Below are positions 8,193-16,882 of a DNA stretch of 42,692 bases, one piece after another. The DNA is from Sinomonas gamaensis (lineage in GTDB: Bacteria > Actinomycetota > Actinomycetes > Actinomycetales > Micrococcaceae). The DNA is taken from the NCBI RefSeq assembly GCF_005876955.1, contig NZ_SSCL01000022.1, positions 1 to 42,692 of the forward strand. The letters are read 5' to 3'. A program made the position numbers and the translations under genes. The notes beneath the pieces are model-generated. The model ran no database searches and was not told where the DNA came from. It saw only the letters and a list, made by a program, of their open reading frames with translations. Numbering within the stretch: position 1 is the first letter of the stretch; each line of letters starts with the position of its first letter.

Positions 8193-8462
8193 ATGGTGAT
8201 CACCGTGCGCTATTACGCTGCCGCCTGCGCCGCTGCGGGCGTCGAAACAGAGAAGCTCGATGTGCCCGAAGGCGCAACCCTCTCATCCGTTCTGGAGCTG
8301 CTGAAGGACGGCGAAAGGCAGGCCGAGGCGGGTTCCCCGCCTCTCGCTGACGTCCTCCGCCGATGCTCCTTCCTGGTCAATGAGATTGCGGCAAAGGATC
8401 GCGACCGGCCTCTCGCCGACGGCGACCTCGTGGACGTCCTCCCGCCCTTCGCTGGCGGCTGA
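8193..8462 (+). CDS. moaD: Molybdopterin synthase sulfur carrier MoaD
   Basis: An 89-residue ubiquitin-like protein beginning MVITVRYYAAACAAAG and ending PPFAGG. The C-terminal Gly-Gly is the site that is adenylylated and thiocarboxylated before sulfur transfer by MoaE. ATG at 8193 is chosen because it gives a complete beta-grasp fold of family length right after the moaA stop. The activating MoeB-type enzyme is not in this window. Together with moaE on the other strand it makes a complete molybdopterin synthase. Confidence 0.92.
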   Translation: MVITVRYYAAACAAAGVETEKLDVPEGATLSSVLELLKDGERQAEAGSPPLADVLRRCSFLVNEIAAKDRDRPLADGDLVDVLPPFAGG

Positions 8463-8503
8463 TTTCGGCGTAGCGTGGAGACAAAGTCTTCCGGAGGTCG
8501 GCC

Positions 8504-9559
8504 ATGAAGCGCATCTGGACCCGCTGGCTCCCCGCGGCTGCGGTGCCAGCCGCGGTAGCCGTCGCGGTGCTCGCGGGAGGTGCTGTCGCGGAGACGCCTC
8601 CACCCCCGGCCACCCCGCAGCAGGTTCTCGCGCTCGCTGCCGGGCACACGGCTCGGCAATTCTCGGGCGTGGTCAAGGAGAATGCAGACCTCGGACTGCC
8701 CTCAATCCCGTCGCAGGCACTTGCTCCCGCGACGAGCAGCGCGAGCCTCGGTTCTGAGGCATCGATCCTCGAGCTCCTGACCACACCGCACACCGCCCGC
8801 GTCTATGCCGACGGGCCCACGAAGCTCCGGGTTCAGATCATGGACGAGCTCGCCGAACGCGACGCGATCCGCAATGGAAACGACGTGTGGACGTTCGATT
8901 CCAAGGCGCACGCCGTGACCCATGCAACGCTCCCGGCCACCGCACCGCCTGGGAACGCCACACCGAGCGCGCCTCCGATCACTCCCGACCAGCTGGCCCA
9001 GCGATTCCTCGCCGCCGCTGACTCGACAACCTCCGTCGCGCTCGGACCCTCGGCCTCGGTCGCGGGGAAGAGTGCCTACACGCTCGTGCTGACACCGAAG
9101 AGCGCCGGAACTCTCGTGGCCTCCGTGCAGATCTTCGTCGAGGCGAAGACCGGATTCCCGCTCGGCGTCGATGTCTACGCCAAGGACCAGACCAGCCCGG
9201 CCTTCCACTCAGCGTTCACCCAGCTCGACCTCGCCGCACCCGCTGCCTCGGTCTTCGCCTTCACGCCGCCTCCCGGGGCAACCGTGAAGCAAGAGCAGGC
9301 GCCCAACCAGAAGGCCTCTCGCCCGGCCGCCCCGGCCAAGCAGCCGCTCGGCGGAAAGGGATGGGACGCCATCGTCACCGTGCCCGCAGGCTCAGTGCCC
9401 GCAGGCCTCCTCGACTCGCCGCTCCTGAAGCAGCTCGCAACGCCGGTAGCGGGCGGCAGGGCCCTCTCTTCCTCGCTGGTGAACGTGCTCGTCACCAACG
9501 ATGGGCGCATCCTCGCAGGCGCCGTGCCGCTGTCCGCCCTCGAGGCAGCCGCCAAGTGA
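8504..9559 (+). CDS. Secreted LolA/RseB-like protein
   Basis: The 351-residue product begins MKRIWTRWLPAAAVPAAVAV with a typical signal peptide and AVAE cleavage region, so it is exported. The body (about 60-260) contains alternating short strands such as TKLRVQIMDELAERDA, NDVWTFDSKAHAV and VFVEAKTGFPLGVDV-like segments, with TLDLA-type C-terminal strands, as in the LolA/RseB/DUF2092 fold that binds acyl chains or unfolded proteins. A GGAGG ribosome site precedes the ATG. The stop overlaps the next gene's GTG as GTGA, coupling it to an ABC transporter. The fold assignment is from pattern and not an alignment. A lipid or lipoprotein-binding role with the transporter is inference. Confidence 0.68.
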   Translation: MKRIWTRWLPAAAVPAAVAVAVLAGGAVAETPPPPATPQQVLALAAGHTARQFSGVVKENADLGLPSIPSQALAPATSSASLGSEASILELLTTPHTARVYADGPTKLRVQIMDELAERDAIRNGNDVWTFDSKAHAVTHATLPATAPPGNATPSAPPITPDQLAQRFLAAADSTTSVALGPSASVAGKSAYTLVLTPKSAGTLVASVQIFVEAKTGFPLGVDVYAKDQTSPAFHSAFTQLDLAAPAASVFAFTPPPGATVKQEQAPNQKASRPAAPAKQPLGGKGWDAIVTVPAGSVPAGLLDSPLLKQLATPVAGGRALSSSLVNVLVTNDGRILAGAVPLSALEAAAK

Positions 9560-10512
9560 GTTCCGCCACTGACGGCGACCTTCAGACGGCGGTCCGCACT
9601 AGCGGGCTCACAAAGCGCTTCGGGCGGCACGCGGCGGTGGACAGCCTCGACCTCGTGGTGCCGCGGGGCGCGGTCTTCGGCTTCCTCGGACCGAATGGCT
9701 CGGGAAAGACGACGACGATCCGCATGCTCCTCGGGCTCGTCTCGCCCAGTGAGGGCCACGCCGAAGTGTTCGGCGAGGAGATGCCCGAGCACATTGCGTC
9801 CGTGCTGCCGCGAGTAGGGGCACTGGTCGAGGGACCCGCGTTCTATCCCTTCCTGACAGGCGAGGCGAATCTCCTCCGACTCGACACGGCGGACCTCCGG
9901 GCGCCCCGCAGCACGCGGCATCAACGGGTCGCCGCCGCATTGGACCGTGTGGGACTCTCGCACGCCGCCCACAAGAAGGTCCACGCCTACTCGCTCGGCA
10001 TGAAGCAACGGCTCGGCCTCGCAGCCGCCCTGCTCGCCCCGCGGGAGCTCTTGGTGCTCGATGAGCCGACCAACGGCCTCGATCCGCAGGGAACCCGCGA
10101 AGTCCGCGGGCTCATCCGAGACCTCGCGAGGGACGGAACAACCGTGTTCGTCTCAAGCCATCTGCTCGCCGAGGTCGAGCAGATCTGCACGCACGCTGCG
10201 GTGCTCCGGGCCGGCCGGCTCGTGGCTCAGGGAACCCTGGAAGAGCTGCGCGGTTCGGCGCGGCACCGGATCGAGCTGCGGACGCCTGACTCGGAGCGGG
10301 CCATGGAGGTGCTGCGTCAGCTCGGTCTGCAGGCAGAATCCTCCAAGTCTGGGATGCTCGTGGCGGAGGCCAACGGTGCACCTCCTGCCGAGGACATCGT
10401 CGCCGCGCTCGTCTCTGCGGGAGTCCGGGTGCGGGGATTTGCGGCTGATGCCGCCAGCCTCGAGGAACGGTTCGTGGAACTCACGGGAGAGGGGTTCGAT
10501 GTCGCCGATTAG
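9556..10512 (+). CDS. ABC transporter ATP-binding protein (NatA/DrrA type)
   Basis: A cytoplasmic ATPase of 318 residues. It has Walker A GPNGSGKTTT near residues 45-54, a signature region with YSLGMKQRLGLAAALL, Walker B VLDEPTNGLDP, and the switch His in SSHLLAEVEQ; a C-terminal domain of about 100 residues follows. The GTG start at 9556 overlaps the upstream stop (GTGA) and produces SSATDGDLQTAVRTSGLTKR. The permease begins inside its last codons. Architecture fits a two-component exporter of the sodium, drug or bacteriocin-resistance class; the substrate is unknown. The adjacent secreted LolA-like protein may be an accessory. Confidence 0.9.
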   Translation: MSSATDGDLQTAVRTSGLTKRFGRHAAVDSLDLVVPRGAVFGFLGPNGSGKTTTIRMLLGLVSPSEGHAEVFGEEMPEHIASVLPRVGALVEGPAFYPFLTGEANLLRLDTADLRAPRSTRHQRVAAALDRVGLSHAAHKKVHAYSLGMKQRLGLAAALLAPRELLVLDEPTNGLDPQGTREVRGLIRDLARDGTTVFVSSHLLAEVEQICTHAAVLRAGRLVAQGTLEELRGSARHRIELRTPDSERAMEVLRQLGLQAESSKSGMLVAEANGAPPAEDIVAALVSAGVRVRGFAADAASLEERFVELTGEGFDVAD

Positions 10513-11335
10513 CGGCTTGGCAAGCAGCAGGCTCTTCCTGTCCGAACTCTCGGTCCTGTTCCGGCGCTGGCGGACGTGGGCCATGCTTGTGGCCCTCGCT
10601 GCTGTTCCCGTCCTCATCGCCCTCGCCGTCCGCTTTTCGCCGAACCGGCCCCCCAGTGGCCGTGGCCCGGCCTTTCTCGACCAGATCACGCACAACGGCT
10701 TCTTCGCTGGAGTCGTGGGCCTGGTGGTCAGCACTCCCCTGTTCCTGCCGCTGACCGTCGGAGTCGTCTCCGGCGACACGATCGCGGGTGAGGCGAATCT
10801 GGGGACGCTCCGCTATCTGCTCGTTGCACCGGCCGGACGGGTGCGGCTGCTCGTGGTGAAGTACCTCGCCGCCGTCGTTTTCTGCCTCGCGGCAGCATTG
10901 GCGGTGGTCGTCGGCGGCACCGTCGCCGGTGCCGCCCTGTTCCCGCTCGGGCAGGCGACGCTCCTGTCCGGCGACACGATTGGGCCCGGTGAGGCGTTCG
11001 GACGCCTCCTGCTGATGTCCTTGTACGTCGCGGTGTCGCTGCTCGGCCTGTCCGCCATCGGCCTCTTCGCCTCGACGATGACGAGTGTGCCAGTAGGCGC
11101 CATGGCAGCCACGGTAGTCCTGGCAGTCGTGTCGCAAGTCCTCGACGCCCTCGACCAGCTCGACTGGCTGCATCCGTGGCTTTTCAGCGACCATTGGCTG
11201 GGGCTCGCCGACCTGCTGCGCGAGCCCATCTCATGGACGTCGTTCGGCGAGAACGCGCTGCTGCAGCTGGGCTATCTCGCGCTCTTCGGCGCTCTCGCCT
11301 ACGGCCGCTTCACGACGAAGGACATCCTGTCCTAG
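10499..11335 (+). CDS. ABC-2 type permease
   Basis: The 278-residue integral membrane partner of the preceding ATPase. Six probable transmembrane helices are visible: around WAMLVALAAVPVLIALAV, GVVGLVVSTPLFLPLTVGVV, YLAAVVFCLAAALAVVVGG, LLMSLYVAVSLLGLSAIGL, MAATVVLAVVSQVLDAL and LLQLGYLALFGALAYG. ATG at 10499 overlaps the ATPase end by 14 bases. GDTIAGEANLGTLRYLL between the second and third helices matches the cytoplasmic coupling region of ABC-2 permeases. The stop lies within a tandem duplication at the convergent junction with the M16 peptidase. Confidence 0.88.
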   Translation: MSPISGLASSRLFLSELSVLFRRWRTWAMLVALAAVPVLIALAVRFSPNRPPSGRGPAFLDQITHNGFFAGVVGLVVSTPLFLPLTVGVVSGDTIAGEANLGTLRYLLVAPAGRVRLLVVKYLAAVVFCLAAALAVVVGGTVAGAALFPLGQATLLSGDTIGPGEAFGRLLLMSLYVAVSLLGLSAIGLFASTMTSVPVGAMAATVVLAVVSQVLDALDQLDWLHPWLFSDHWLGLADLLREPISWTSFGENALLQLGYLALFGALAYGRFTTKDILS

Positions 11336-11362
11336 CTGTTCAGGCTGTCCTACCCGTTCAGG
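11327..11362. repeat. 18-bp tandem duplication across two convergent stop codons
   Basis: Two adjacent 18-bp units, 11327-11344 (CTGTCCTAGCTGTTCAGG) and 11345-11362 (CTGTCCTACCCGTTCAGG), differ at two positions. The first contains the plus-strand TAG of the ABC permease; the second contains, on the minus strand, the TAG of the M16 peptidase at the equivalent place. The unit is six codons, so both frames are preserved. Confidence 0.9.
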
Positions 11363-12714
11363 CCGAACGTCTCCGTCTCCTCGAACGGGCCCACGACGGT
11401 GACCGAGCGCGGCGCGGCGGCAAGCTGGGCCGCGAGGCCGCGAACCTGCTCTGCGGTGACGCCGCGGATCTGCGACAGCGTCTCGTCCACGTCCTGGAAC
11501 TCGCCCGAGACGAGCTCCGCCCTGCCGAGGCGCGACATGCGCGACCCAGTGTCCTCGAGCGCGAGCACGATGCCACCCGAAAGTTGGCCGACGGCCTTGC
11601 GCAGCTCGTCCTCCGTCACGCCGTGCGTGGCGAGCTTGGAGAGCTCGGCATCCATGAGAGCCAGCACTTGCGGCACCTTCGCTGGTGAGCACCCTCCGTA
11701 CATGCCGAAGTAGCCGGCGTCCGCGTAGGCGGAGGCGAACGAATACGTCGAGTAGACGAGGCCCCGCTTCTCGCGGATCTCCTGGAACAGGCGCGAGGAC
11801 ATCCCCCCGCCGAGGATCGCGTTGAGCACGCTCATCACGTACCGGCGATCGTCGGTGGCGGTGATCGAGGGGCATCCCACAATCACGTTGGCCTGCTCGA
11901 CCTGCCGCTTCACGACCGTCAGGCCAGGGCGGCCGAAGATCTCGGCGGCCACGGTGGAACGGCGCTCAACGGGCGCAGCACCGTCTTCAAGCTGCCATCC
12001 CGCGTTCCGCAGCGCCTCGAGCACGAGGCGGCAGACGACGTCGTGATTCAACCCACCGGCAGCGGTGACCACGAGTTCGGAGGGGCGGTAATACCGCCGG
12101 TAGTGCTCCCACACCGAGTCGCGGGCAACCGCCCGGATGGCATCGGGCGTGCCGCCAATGGGACGGCCGAGGGGGTGCTCGCCGAGCACCGCGGCAACGA
12201 AATGCTCGTGGGCGACGTCCGTGGGATCGTCGCCGTCCATCGCGATCTCCTCGAGGATCACGTCGCGCTCCTGCTCGAGCTCGGCGGGATCCAGGACGGC
12301 TGACGTCACCATGTCGGCGATGACGTCGATCGCCATGGGGAGATCGGTGTCGAGCACGCGCGCGTAATAGCACGTGCTCTCCTTCGCGGTAGCCGCGTTG
12401 GACTCGCCGCCCACTTCATCGAAAGCGGAGGCGATCTCGAGGGCCGTCCGGCGTTGCGTGCCCTTGAAGAGGAGGTGCTCGAGGAAGTGGGTCGAGCCAT
12501 GCTGGCCCACTGCTTCATCCCGGGACCCCACACCGATCCAGAACCCGATCGAGGCGGAGCGCTGGCCGGGCATGGCCTCGGTCAGGACGCGCACGCCGCC
12601 GGGCAGGATGGAGCGCCGCACCACGGCGCCACCATCCTGCCCGAAGATCGTGGTCGACATCGGGGCGCCGTCCACGAGCTGGCCGCTGGTCAGCGGCAAG
12701 GCGATACTGGCCAT
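11350..12714 (-). CDS. M16 family zinc metalloprotease (pitrilysin-like)
   Basis: The 454-residue product has the inverted zinc motif HxxEH as His76-Phe-Leu-Glu79-His80 in STHFLEHLLFKGT, a downstream acidic helix ELEQERDVILEEI supplying the third zinc ligand, and a C-terminal inactive-like half with GGGMSSRLFQEIREKRGLVY, typical of processing-peptidase relatives. It begins three bases after the pnp stop and belongs to the rpsO-pnp transcript, as in most actinobacteria. The substrate is unknown in bacteria; peptide turnover is the usual proposal. The start could instead be an internal ATG (MSTTIFG). Confidence 0.93.
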   Translation of the reverse strand: MASIALPLTSGQLVDGAPMSTTIFGQDGGAVVRRSILPGGVRVLTEAMPGQRSASIGFWIGVGSRDEAVGQHGSTHFLEHLLFKGTQRRTALEIASAFDEVGGESNAATAKESTCYYARVLDTDLPMAIDVIADMVTSAVLDPAELEQERDVILEEIAMDGDDPTDVAHEHFVAAVLGEHPLGRPIGGTPDAIRAVARDSVWEHYRRYYRPSELVVTAAGGLNHDVVCRLVLEALRNAGWQLEDGAAPVERRSTVAAEIFGRPGLTVVKRQVEQANVIVGCPSITATDDRRYVMSVLNAILGGGMSSRLFQEIREKRGLVYSTYSFASAYADAGYFGMYGGCSPAKVPQVLALMDAELSKLATHGVTEDELRKAVGQLSGGIVLALEDTGSRMSRLGRAELVSGEFQDVDETLSQIRGVTAEQVRGLAAQLAAAPRSVTVVGPFEETETFGLNG

Positions 12715-12717
12715 GGC

Positions 12718-14973
12718 CTAGGCGTCGGCTGCCTCGGCGCTCGCCTGGATCGTGACCGCCTCCTCGACAACGTCCTCGCCCTCGGCGATCACCGGTGCGA
12801 GCGAGAGCTTGCCGCGGTCATCGATCTTCGTGATCTCGACCTGGACCTTCTGGCCCACCGAGACGACGTCCTCGACGTTGTCCACGCGCTTGCCGCCCGC
12901 GAGCTTGCGCAGCTCCGAGATGTGCAGCAGACCGTCCTTGCCCGGAGTGAGCGACACGAAGGCACCGAACGTCGTGGTCTTCACGACTGTGCCGAGGTAG
13001 CGCTCGCCAACCTCGGGGAGCTGCGGGTTCGCGATCGCGTTGATCGCGGAGCGAGCAGCCTCGGCGGACGAGCCGTCCGTCGCGCCGATGAGCACCGTGC
13101 CGTCGTCCTCGATCGAGATGTCGGCGCCGGTGTCCTCCTGGATCTGGTTGATCATCTTGCCCTTGGGACCGATGACCTCGCCGATCTTGTCCACGGGGAT
13201 CTTGATCGCGATGATGCGCGGCGCGAACTCCGAGAGCTCATCCGGGCCCTCGATCGCGGCATTGATCACCGAGAGGATGTGGAGGCGGGCCTCGCGGGCC
13301 TGCTTGAGGGCTGCGGCAAGGACCGAGGCCGGGATGCCGTCGAGCTTCGTGTCGAGCTGGATCGCGGTGACGAACTCGCTCGTTCCGGCCACCTTGAAGT
13401 CCATGTCGCCGAACGCGTCTTCGGCACCGAGGATGTCGGTCAGGGCCGCGTACCGGGTCTGGCCGTCGACCTCGTCGGACACGAGGCCCATCGCGATGCC
13501 GGCAACCGGAGCCTTGAGCGGCACGCCGGCGTTGAGCAGCGACAGCGTGGAGGCGCACACCGAGCCCATGGACGTCGAACCGTTCGAGCCGAGGGCCTCA
13601 GAGACCTGACGGATCGCGTACGGGAACTCCTCGCGGGACGGGAGCACCGGCACGAGGGCGCGCTCGGCGAGGGCGCCGTGGCCGATCTCGCGACGCTTCG
13701 GCGAGCCGACCCGGCCCGTCTCACCGGTCGAGTACGGCGGGAAGTTGTAGTTGTGCATGTACCGCTTGTGCGTCTCAGGCGACAGCGAGTCGATCTGCTG
13801 CTCCATCTTGAGCATGTTGAGCGTGGTGACGCCGAGGATCTGCGTCTCGCCGCGCTCGAAGATCGCGGAACCGTGCACGCGCGGGAGGACCTCAACCTCA
13901 GCCGTGAGCTGGCGGATGTCCGTCAGGCCGCGGCCGTCGATGCGGACCTGGTCACGGAGGATGCGCTGGCGCACCACCTTCTTGGTGACCGAGCGGAACG
14001 CGGCGGAGAGCTCCTTCTCGCGGCCCTCGAACTGGCCGGCGAGCTGGCCCAGGACCTCATCCTTGAGCGCATCCGAAGCGGCTTCGCGCTCCTGCTTGTC
14101 GGCAATGCTGAACACCTGGGCGAGGCGCTCCGCAGCGGCGGACTCGACGGCCTCGTAGACGTCCTGCTCGTAGTCGAGGAAGATCGGGAACTCGGTTGTC
14201 GGCTTCGCCGCCCGGGTCGCGAGGTCCTGCTGCGCCTCGCAGAGCGCCCGGATGAACGGCTTCGCAGCCTCGAGGCCCTCGGCCACGACTTCCTCGGTCG
14301 GCGCGGTGGCGCCCTCCTCTTTGATGAGGTTCCAGGAGCGGTCCGTGGCCTCAGCCTCGACCATCATGATCGCGACGTCGTCGCCAGCGATCCGCCCGGC
14401 GACGACCATGTCGAAGGTCGCGTTCTCGAGCTGAGAGTGCTTCGGGAAGGCAACCCACTGCGGGCCCTGGGCGTCGTGCACGAGCGCGACGCGCACGCCG
14501 CCGATCGGGCCCGAGAACGGGAGGCCGGCAAGCTGGGTGGACATCGAGGCTGCGTTGATCGCGACGACGTCGTAGAGCTCGTCGGGGTGGATCGCGAGTA
14601 CGGTCACGACCACCTGGACCTCGTTGCGGAGACCCTTGACGAACGCCGGGCGCAGCGGGCGGTCCATGAGGCGGCAGGCGAGGATCGCCTCGGTGGACGG
14701 GCGCCCTTCGCGGCGGAAGAACGAGCCCGGGATGCGGCCCGCGGCGTACATGCGCTCTTCGACGTCGACCGTCAGCGGGAAGAAGTCGAAGCCCTCGCGG
14801 GGGGCCTTGCCCGCCGTCGTGGCGGAGAGCAGGGCGGTTTCGTCGTCGATGTAGGCCATCGCCGCGCCGGCGGCCTGCTTGGCAAGGCGGCCGGTCTCGA
14901 AGCGCACCACGCGCTGGCCGAAGCGGCCGTTGTCAATCACGGCCTCTGAGAACTGGATCTCGGGACCCTCCAT
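12718..14973 (-). CDS. pnp: Polyribonucleotide nucleotidyltransferase (PNPase)
   Basis: PNPase degrades RNA phosphorolytically from the 3' end and can add tails; in actinobacteria it is also linked to guanosine pentaphosphate synthesis (gpsI). The 751-residue product has two RNase PH cores (first about 15-230, second about 340-560), then a KH domain with [12 protein letters not shown] and an S1 domain with [22 protein letters not shown] at 14973 follows a strong GGAGGTGG site and gives [13 protein letters not shown], the usual actinobacterial N-terminus. A structured leader and a hairpin separate it from rpsO, so it may be post-transcriptionally regulated. Confidence 0.98.
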   Translation of the reverse strand: MEGPEIQFSEAVIDNGRFGQRVVRFETGRLAKQAAGAAMAYIDDETALLSATTAGKAPREGFDFFPLTVDVEERMYAAGRIPGSFFRREGRPSTEAILACRLMDRPLRPAFVKGLRNEVQVVVTVLAIHPDELYDVVAINAASMSTQLAGLPFSGPIGGVRVALVHDAQGPQWVAFPKHSQLENATFDMVVAGRIAGDDVAIMMVEAEATDRSWNLIKEEGATAPTEEVVAEGLEAAKPFIRALCEAQQDLATRAAKPTTEFPIFLDYEQDVYEAVESAAAERLAQVFSIADKQEREAASDALKDEVLGQLAGQFEGREKELSAAFRSVTKKVVRQRILRDQVRIDGRGLTDIRQLTAEVEVLPRVHGSAIFERGETQILGVTTLNMLKMEQQIDSLSPETHKRYMHNYNFPPYSTGETGRVGSPKRREIGHGALAERALVPVLPSREEFPYAIRQVSEALGSNGSTSMGSVCASTLSLLNAGVPLKAPVAGIAMGLVSDEVDGQTRYAALTDILGAEDAFGDMDFKVAGTSEFVTAIQLDTKLDGIPASVLAAALKQAREARLHILSVINAAIEGPDELSEFAPRIIAIKIPVDKIGEVIGPKGKMINQIQEDTGADISIEDDGTVLIGATDGSSAEAARSAINAIANPQLPEVGERYLGTVVKTTTFGAFVSLTPGKDGLLHISELRKLAGGKRVDNVEDVVSVGQKVQVEITKIDDRGKLSLAPVIAEGEDVVEEAVTIQASAEAADA

Positions 14974-15039
14974 GGAGAGCCACCTCCGTTTCCTCTTGTG
15001 TGGAGGCGAGGAACCCGGTCTTCGATCGAGGCCCTTGGC

Positions 15040-15054
15040 ACGTCTCGGAGACGT
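15040..15054 (-). promoter_or_regulatory. Palindrome in the pnp leader
   Basis: ACGTCTC and GAGACGT flank a single central base. It lies in the 5' untranslated region of pnp, about 70 bases before the start. It could be a small RNA hairpin or a DNA site; the one-base loop argues against a stable hairpin of full length. Confidence 0.35.
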
Positions 15055-15118
15055 CCGCAAGAGCCACTACCGAGGACCGCAGGCTGCCTTCGTCTCCGGT
15101 GGATTCTGGTAGTCGGTA

Positions 15119-15132
15119 TGTAAACGCTTACG
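15119..15132. promoter_or_regulatory. LacI-type operator-like palindrome between rpsO and pnp
   Basis: TGTAAACGCTTACG agrees with 13 of 14 positions of the LacI/GalR-type pattern TGnAAnCGnTTnCA, with the central CG. It stands about 10 bases beyond the rpsO hairpin and upstream of the pnp leader, in A+T-richer DNA than its surroundings. The pattern match is seen in the sequence; binding is inference. Confidence 0.4.
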
Positions 15133-15142
15133 TCATGCTGAT

Positions 15143-15196
15143 GCGGCCCGCCGCTTCACTCGAGAAGATTCCTTCCCTCGAGAAGAGGCGGGCCGC
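15143..15196 (-). terminator. rpsO-pnp intergenic hairpin
   Basis: Arms GCGGCCCGCC (15143-15152) and GGCGGGCCGC (15187-15196) are perfect complements and enclose a further CTCGAG/CTCGAG pairing. The hairpin starts eight bases after the rpsO stop and has no T-run. In other bacteria this position carries an RNase-processed or terminating hairpin that lowers pnp relative to rpsO; the same role is inferred here. Confidence 0.65.
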
Positions 15197-15204
15197 TTCA
15201 GAGA

Positions 15205-15474
15205 CTACCGGCGCAGGCCGAGACGCTCGATGAGCGAACGGTAGCGCTCGATGTCGGTGTCGTGCAGGTAGGCGAGCATGCGCTTGCGACGACCGACGAG
15301 CGCGAGAAGGCCGCGCTGCGTGTGGAAGTCGTGCTTGTGCTGCTTCATGTGCTCAGTCAAGTCCTTGATGCGCTTCGTCAGAACGGCGATCTGGACCTCC
15401 GGAGACCCGGTGTCGCCTTCCTTGGTGGCATATTCCTTGATGATCGCCTGCTTGACGGCGGGATCCAAAGCCAT
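15205..15474 (-). CDS. rpsO: 30S ribosomal protein S15
   Basis: S15 binds 16S rRNA early in 30S assembly. At 89 residues the product is exactly the usual size and matches the family throughout: [53 protein letters not shown] and [11 protein letters not shown] with the C-terminal [13 protein letters not shown]. The start is ATG at 15474. It is transcribed with pnp and has a 142-base upstream leader in which a small hairpin may be an autoregulatory site. Confidence 0.99.
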   Translation of the reverse strand: MALDPAVKQAIIKEYATKEGDTGSPEVQIAVLTKRIKDLTEHMKQHKHDFHTQRGLLALVGRRKRMLAYLHDTDIERYRSLIERLGLRR

Positions 15475-15512
15475 TGAGCTCAGTACCTCTCGATTCGTGC
15501 CGTGCGGCCCGC

Positions 15513-15527
15513 AGGACGCTGCGTCCT
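15513..15527 (-). promoter_or_regulatory. Hairpin in the rpsO leader
   Basis: AGGACG and CGTCCT pair around CTG (15513-15527), about 40 bases before the rpsO start. S15 represses its own synthesis through leader RNA in several bacterial groups; whether this one takes part is unknown. Confidence 0.35.
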
Positions 15528-15616
15528 CGGGGAACACCGACCTCGCAGAAGATCTCTCAACGGAGGTGCGGCGCGGCCCAGGCCGCCACGGACTGCAGCG
15601 AGGGCCAACGAGCAGT

Positions 15617-16882
15617 CTATCGTGCGGCCAATGTCTGTGTCGAAACCAGTGCGCTGCGGATGGCCTCGATCCCCCGCAGGGTCTCCGCGAAGCTCGTGCT
15701 GAGCGGCGAAAGGCCCAGACGGAGGCCTTGAGGTGCACGGAAGTCCGGAATCACGCCGCCATCCCACAGTACCTGAGTGAGACCGCGGAAGGCTGGGTGT
15801 TCGAGGATCACATGCCCACCCCGGACCGCAGCGTCCGCCGGCGATGCAAGACTCACCCCGAGCGGCTCGAGCAGTTCGCGATGGGCTTCAACGGCGAACT
15901 CCGTCAGGGCGACCGACTTGGCCCTGATGGCGCCAATCCCGGCCTCCTCGATGAGTTCGAGCATGCCGCGGAGCGGGAGCATGCCGAAGATGGGCGGCGT
16001 GCCGCTCATGAACCGGCGAATGCCCTCGGCCGGTTCGTATCCGTGGGCCATCTCGAACGCCTCGCGCCGTCCCATCCACCCTTCGATGGGCTGCCGGAAG
16101 GCCTCCTGATGCCGCGACGCCACATAGGCGAACGCCGGAGCACCCGGGCCGCCGTTGAGGTACTTGTACGTGCATCCTGCGGCGAAGTCAGCGCCCCAGG
16201 CGTCCAGTTCGACAGGCACCGCACCCACGGAGTGGCAGAGATCCCAGACGATCAGCGCACCGGCCTCGTGGGCCAGAGCGGTGATCGCCGGCGCATCCGC
16301 AATGTAGCCCGAGCGGTACGCCACGTGGGAGAGGACGACGACGGCGGTGCGCTCCGTGATCGCGTCGGCGGCTTGCGCCGTGGTCACCCCGGTTGCCGGA
16401 TCCGCGTCGATCCACCGCACTGAGAGCGAGCGTTCGGCCGCGATGCCCTCCACGATGTAGCGGTCCGTGGGGAAGTTGTCCGTGTCGACCACGATCTCGG
16501 TGCGTTCCGCCCCGGCCATGCCGACGGCGGCTCGAATGAGCTTGTACAGGTTCACGGTGGTGGAATCGGCGATGGCAGTCTGGCCTGCCGCTGCGCCGAG
16601 GCATGCCTCTGCGAGCCGATCCCCGAGAACGAACGGCTCGGCCAGCCATTTCTCGTCCCACCCTCGGATGAGTCGGCCGCCCCACTCTTCCTCAGCGAAC
16701 CGCCGAACGTCCTCGGCCGTACGCCGGAGCGGGCGCCCAAGGGAGTTGCCGTCGAGATACGAGAGGACCTCGTTCCCGTCCTCTGTCCCGACGAAGAGGC
16801 TCCTGTACTGCGCCAGCGGATCTCCGCCGTCGAGCTCGCGCGCACGCTCGGCGAGCCCCCCGCTGTCATGGCTGTGGCTCAT
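15617..16882 (-). CDS. kynU: Kynureninase
   Basis: KynU hydrolyses kynurenine to anthranilate and alanine with pyridoxal phosphate. The 421-residue product has [11 protein letters not shown] near residues 42-52, the cofactor-binding region [20 protein letters not shown], and the Schiff-base Lys240 in [15 protein letters not shown], all characteristic. [14 protein letters not shown] lies in the C-terminal half. ATG at 16882 overlaps the kynA stop (ATGA). It is paired with tryptophan 2,3-dioxygenase, so a tryptophan-to-anthranilate route is implied, but no kynurenine formamidase gene is present nearby. Confidence 0.96.
   Translation of the reverse strand: MSHSHDSGGLAERARELDGGDPLAQYRSLFVGTEDGNEVLSYLDGNSLGRPLRRTAEDVRRFAEEEWGGRLIRGWDEKWLAEPFVLGDRLAEACLGAAAGQTAIADSTTVNLYKLIRAAVGMAGAERTEIVVDTDNFPTDRYIVEGIAAERSLSVRWIDADPATGVTTAQAADAITERTAVVVLSHVAYRSGYIADAPAITALAHEAGALIVWDLCHSVGAVPVELDAWGADFAAGCTYKYLNGGPGAPAFAYVASRHQEAFRQPIEGWMGRREAFEMAHGYEPAEGIRRFMSGTPPIFGMLPLRGMLELIEEAGIGAIRAKSVALTEFAVEAHRELLEPLGVSLASPADAAVRGGHVILEHPAFRGLTQVLWDGGVIPDFRAPQGLRLGLSPLSTSFAETLRGIEAIRSALVSTQTLAAR

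Noticed and set aside
12454-14949. Plus-strand open frame of 831 codons opposite pnp
   Set aside because: It mirrors pnp in a high-G+C region where antisense frames stay open by chance; the product is rich in Arg, Asp, Leu and His without any domain, and pnp is certain.
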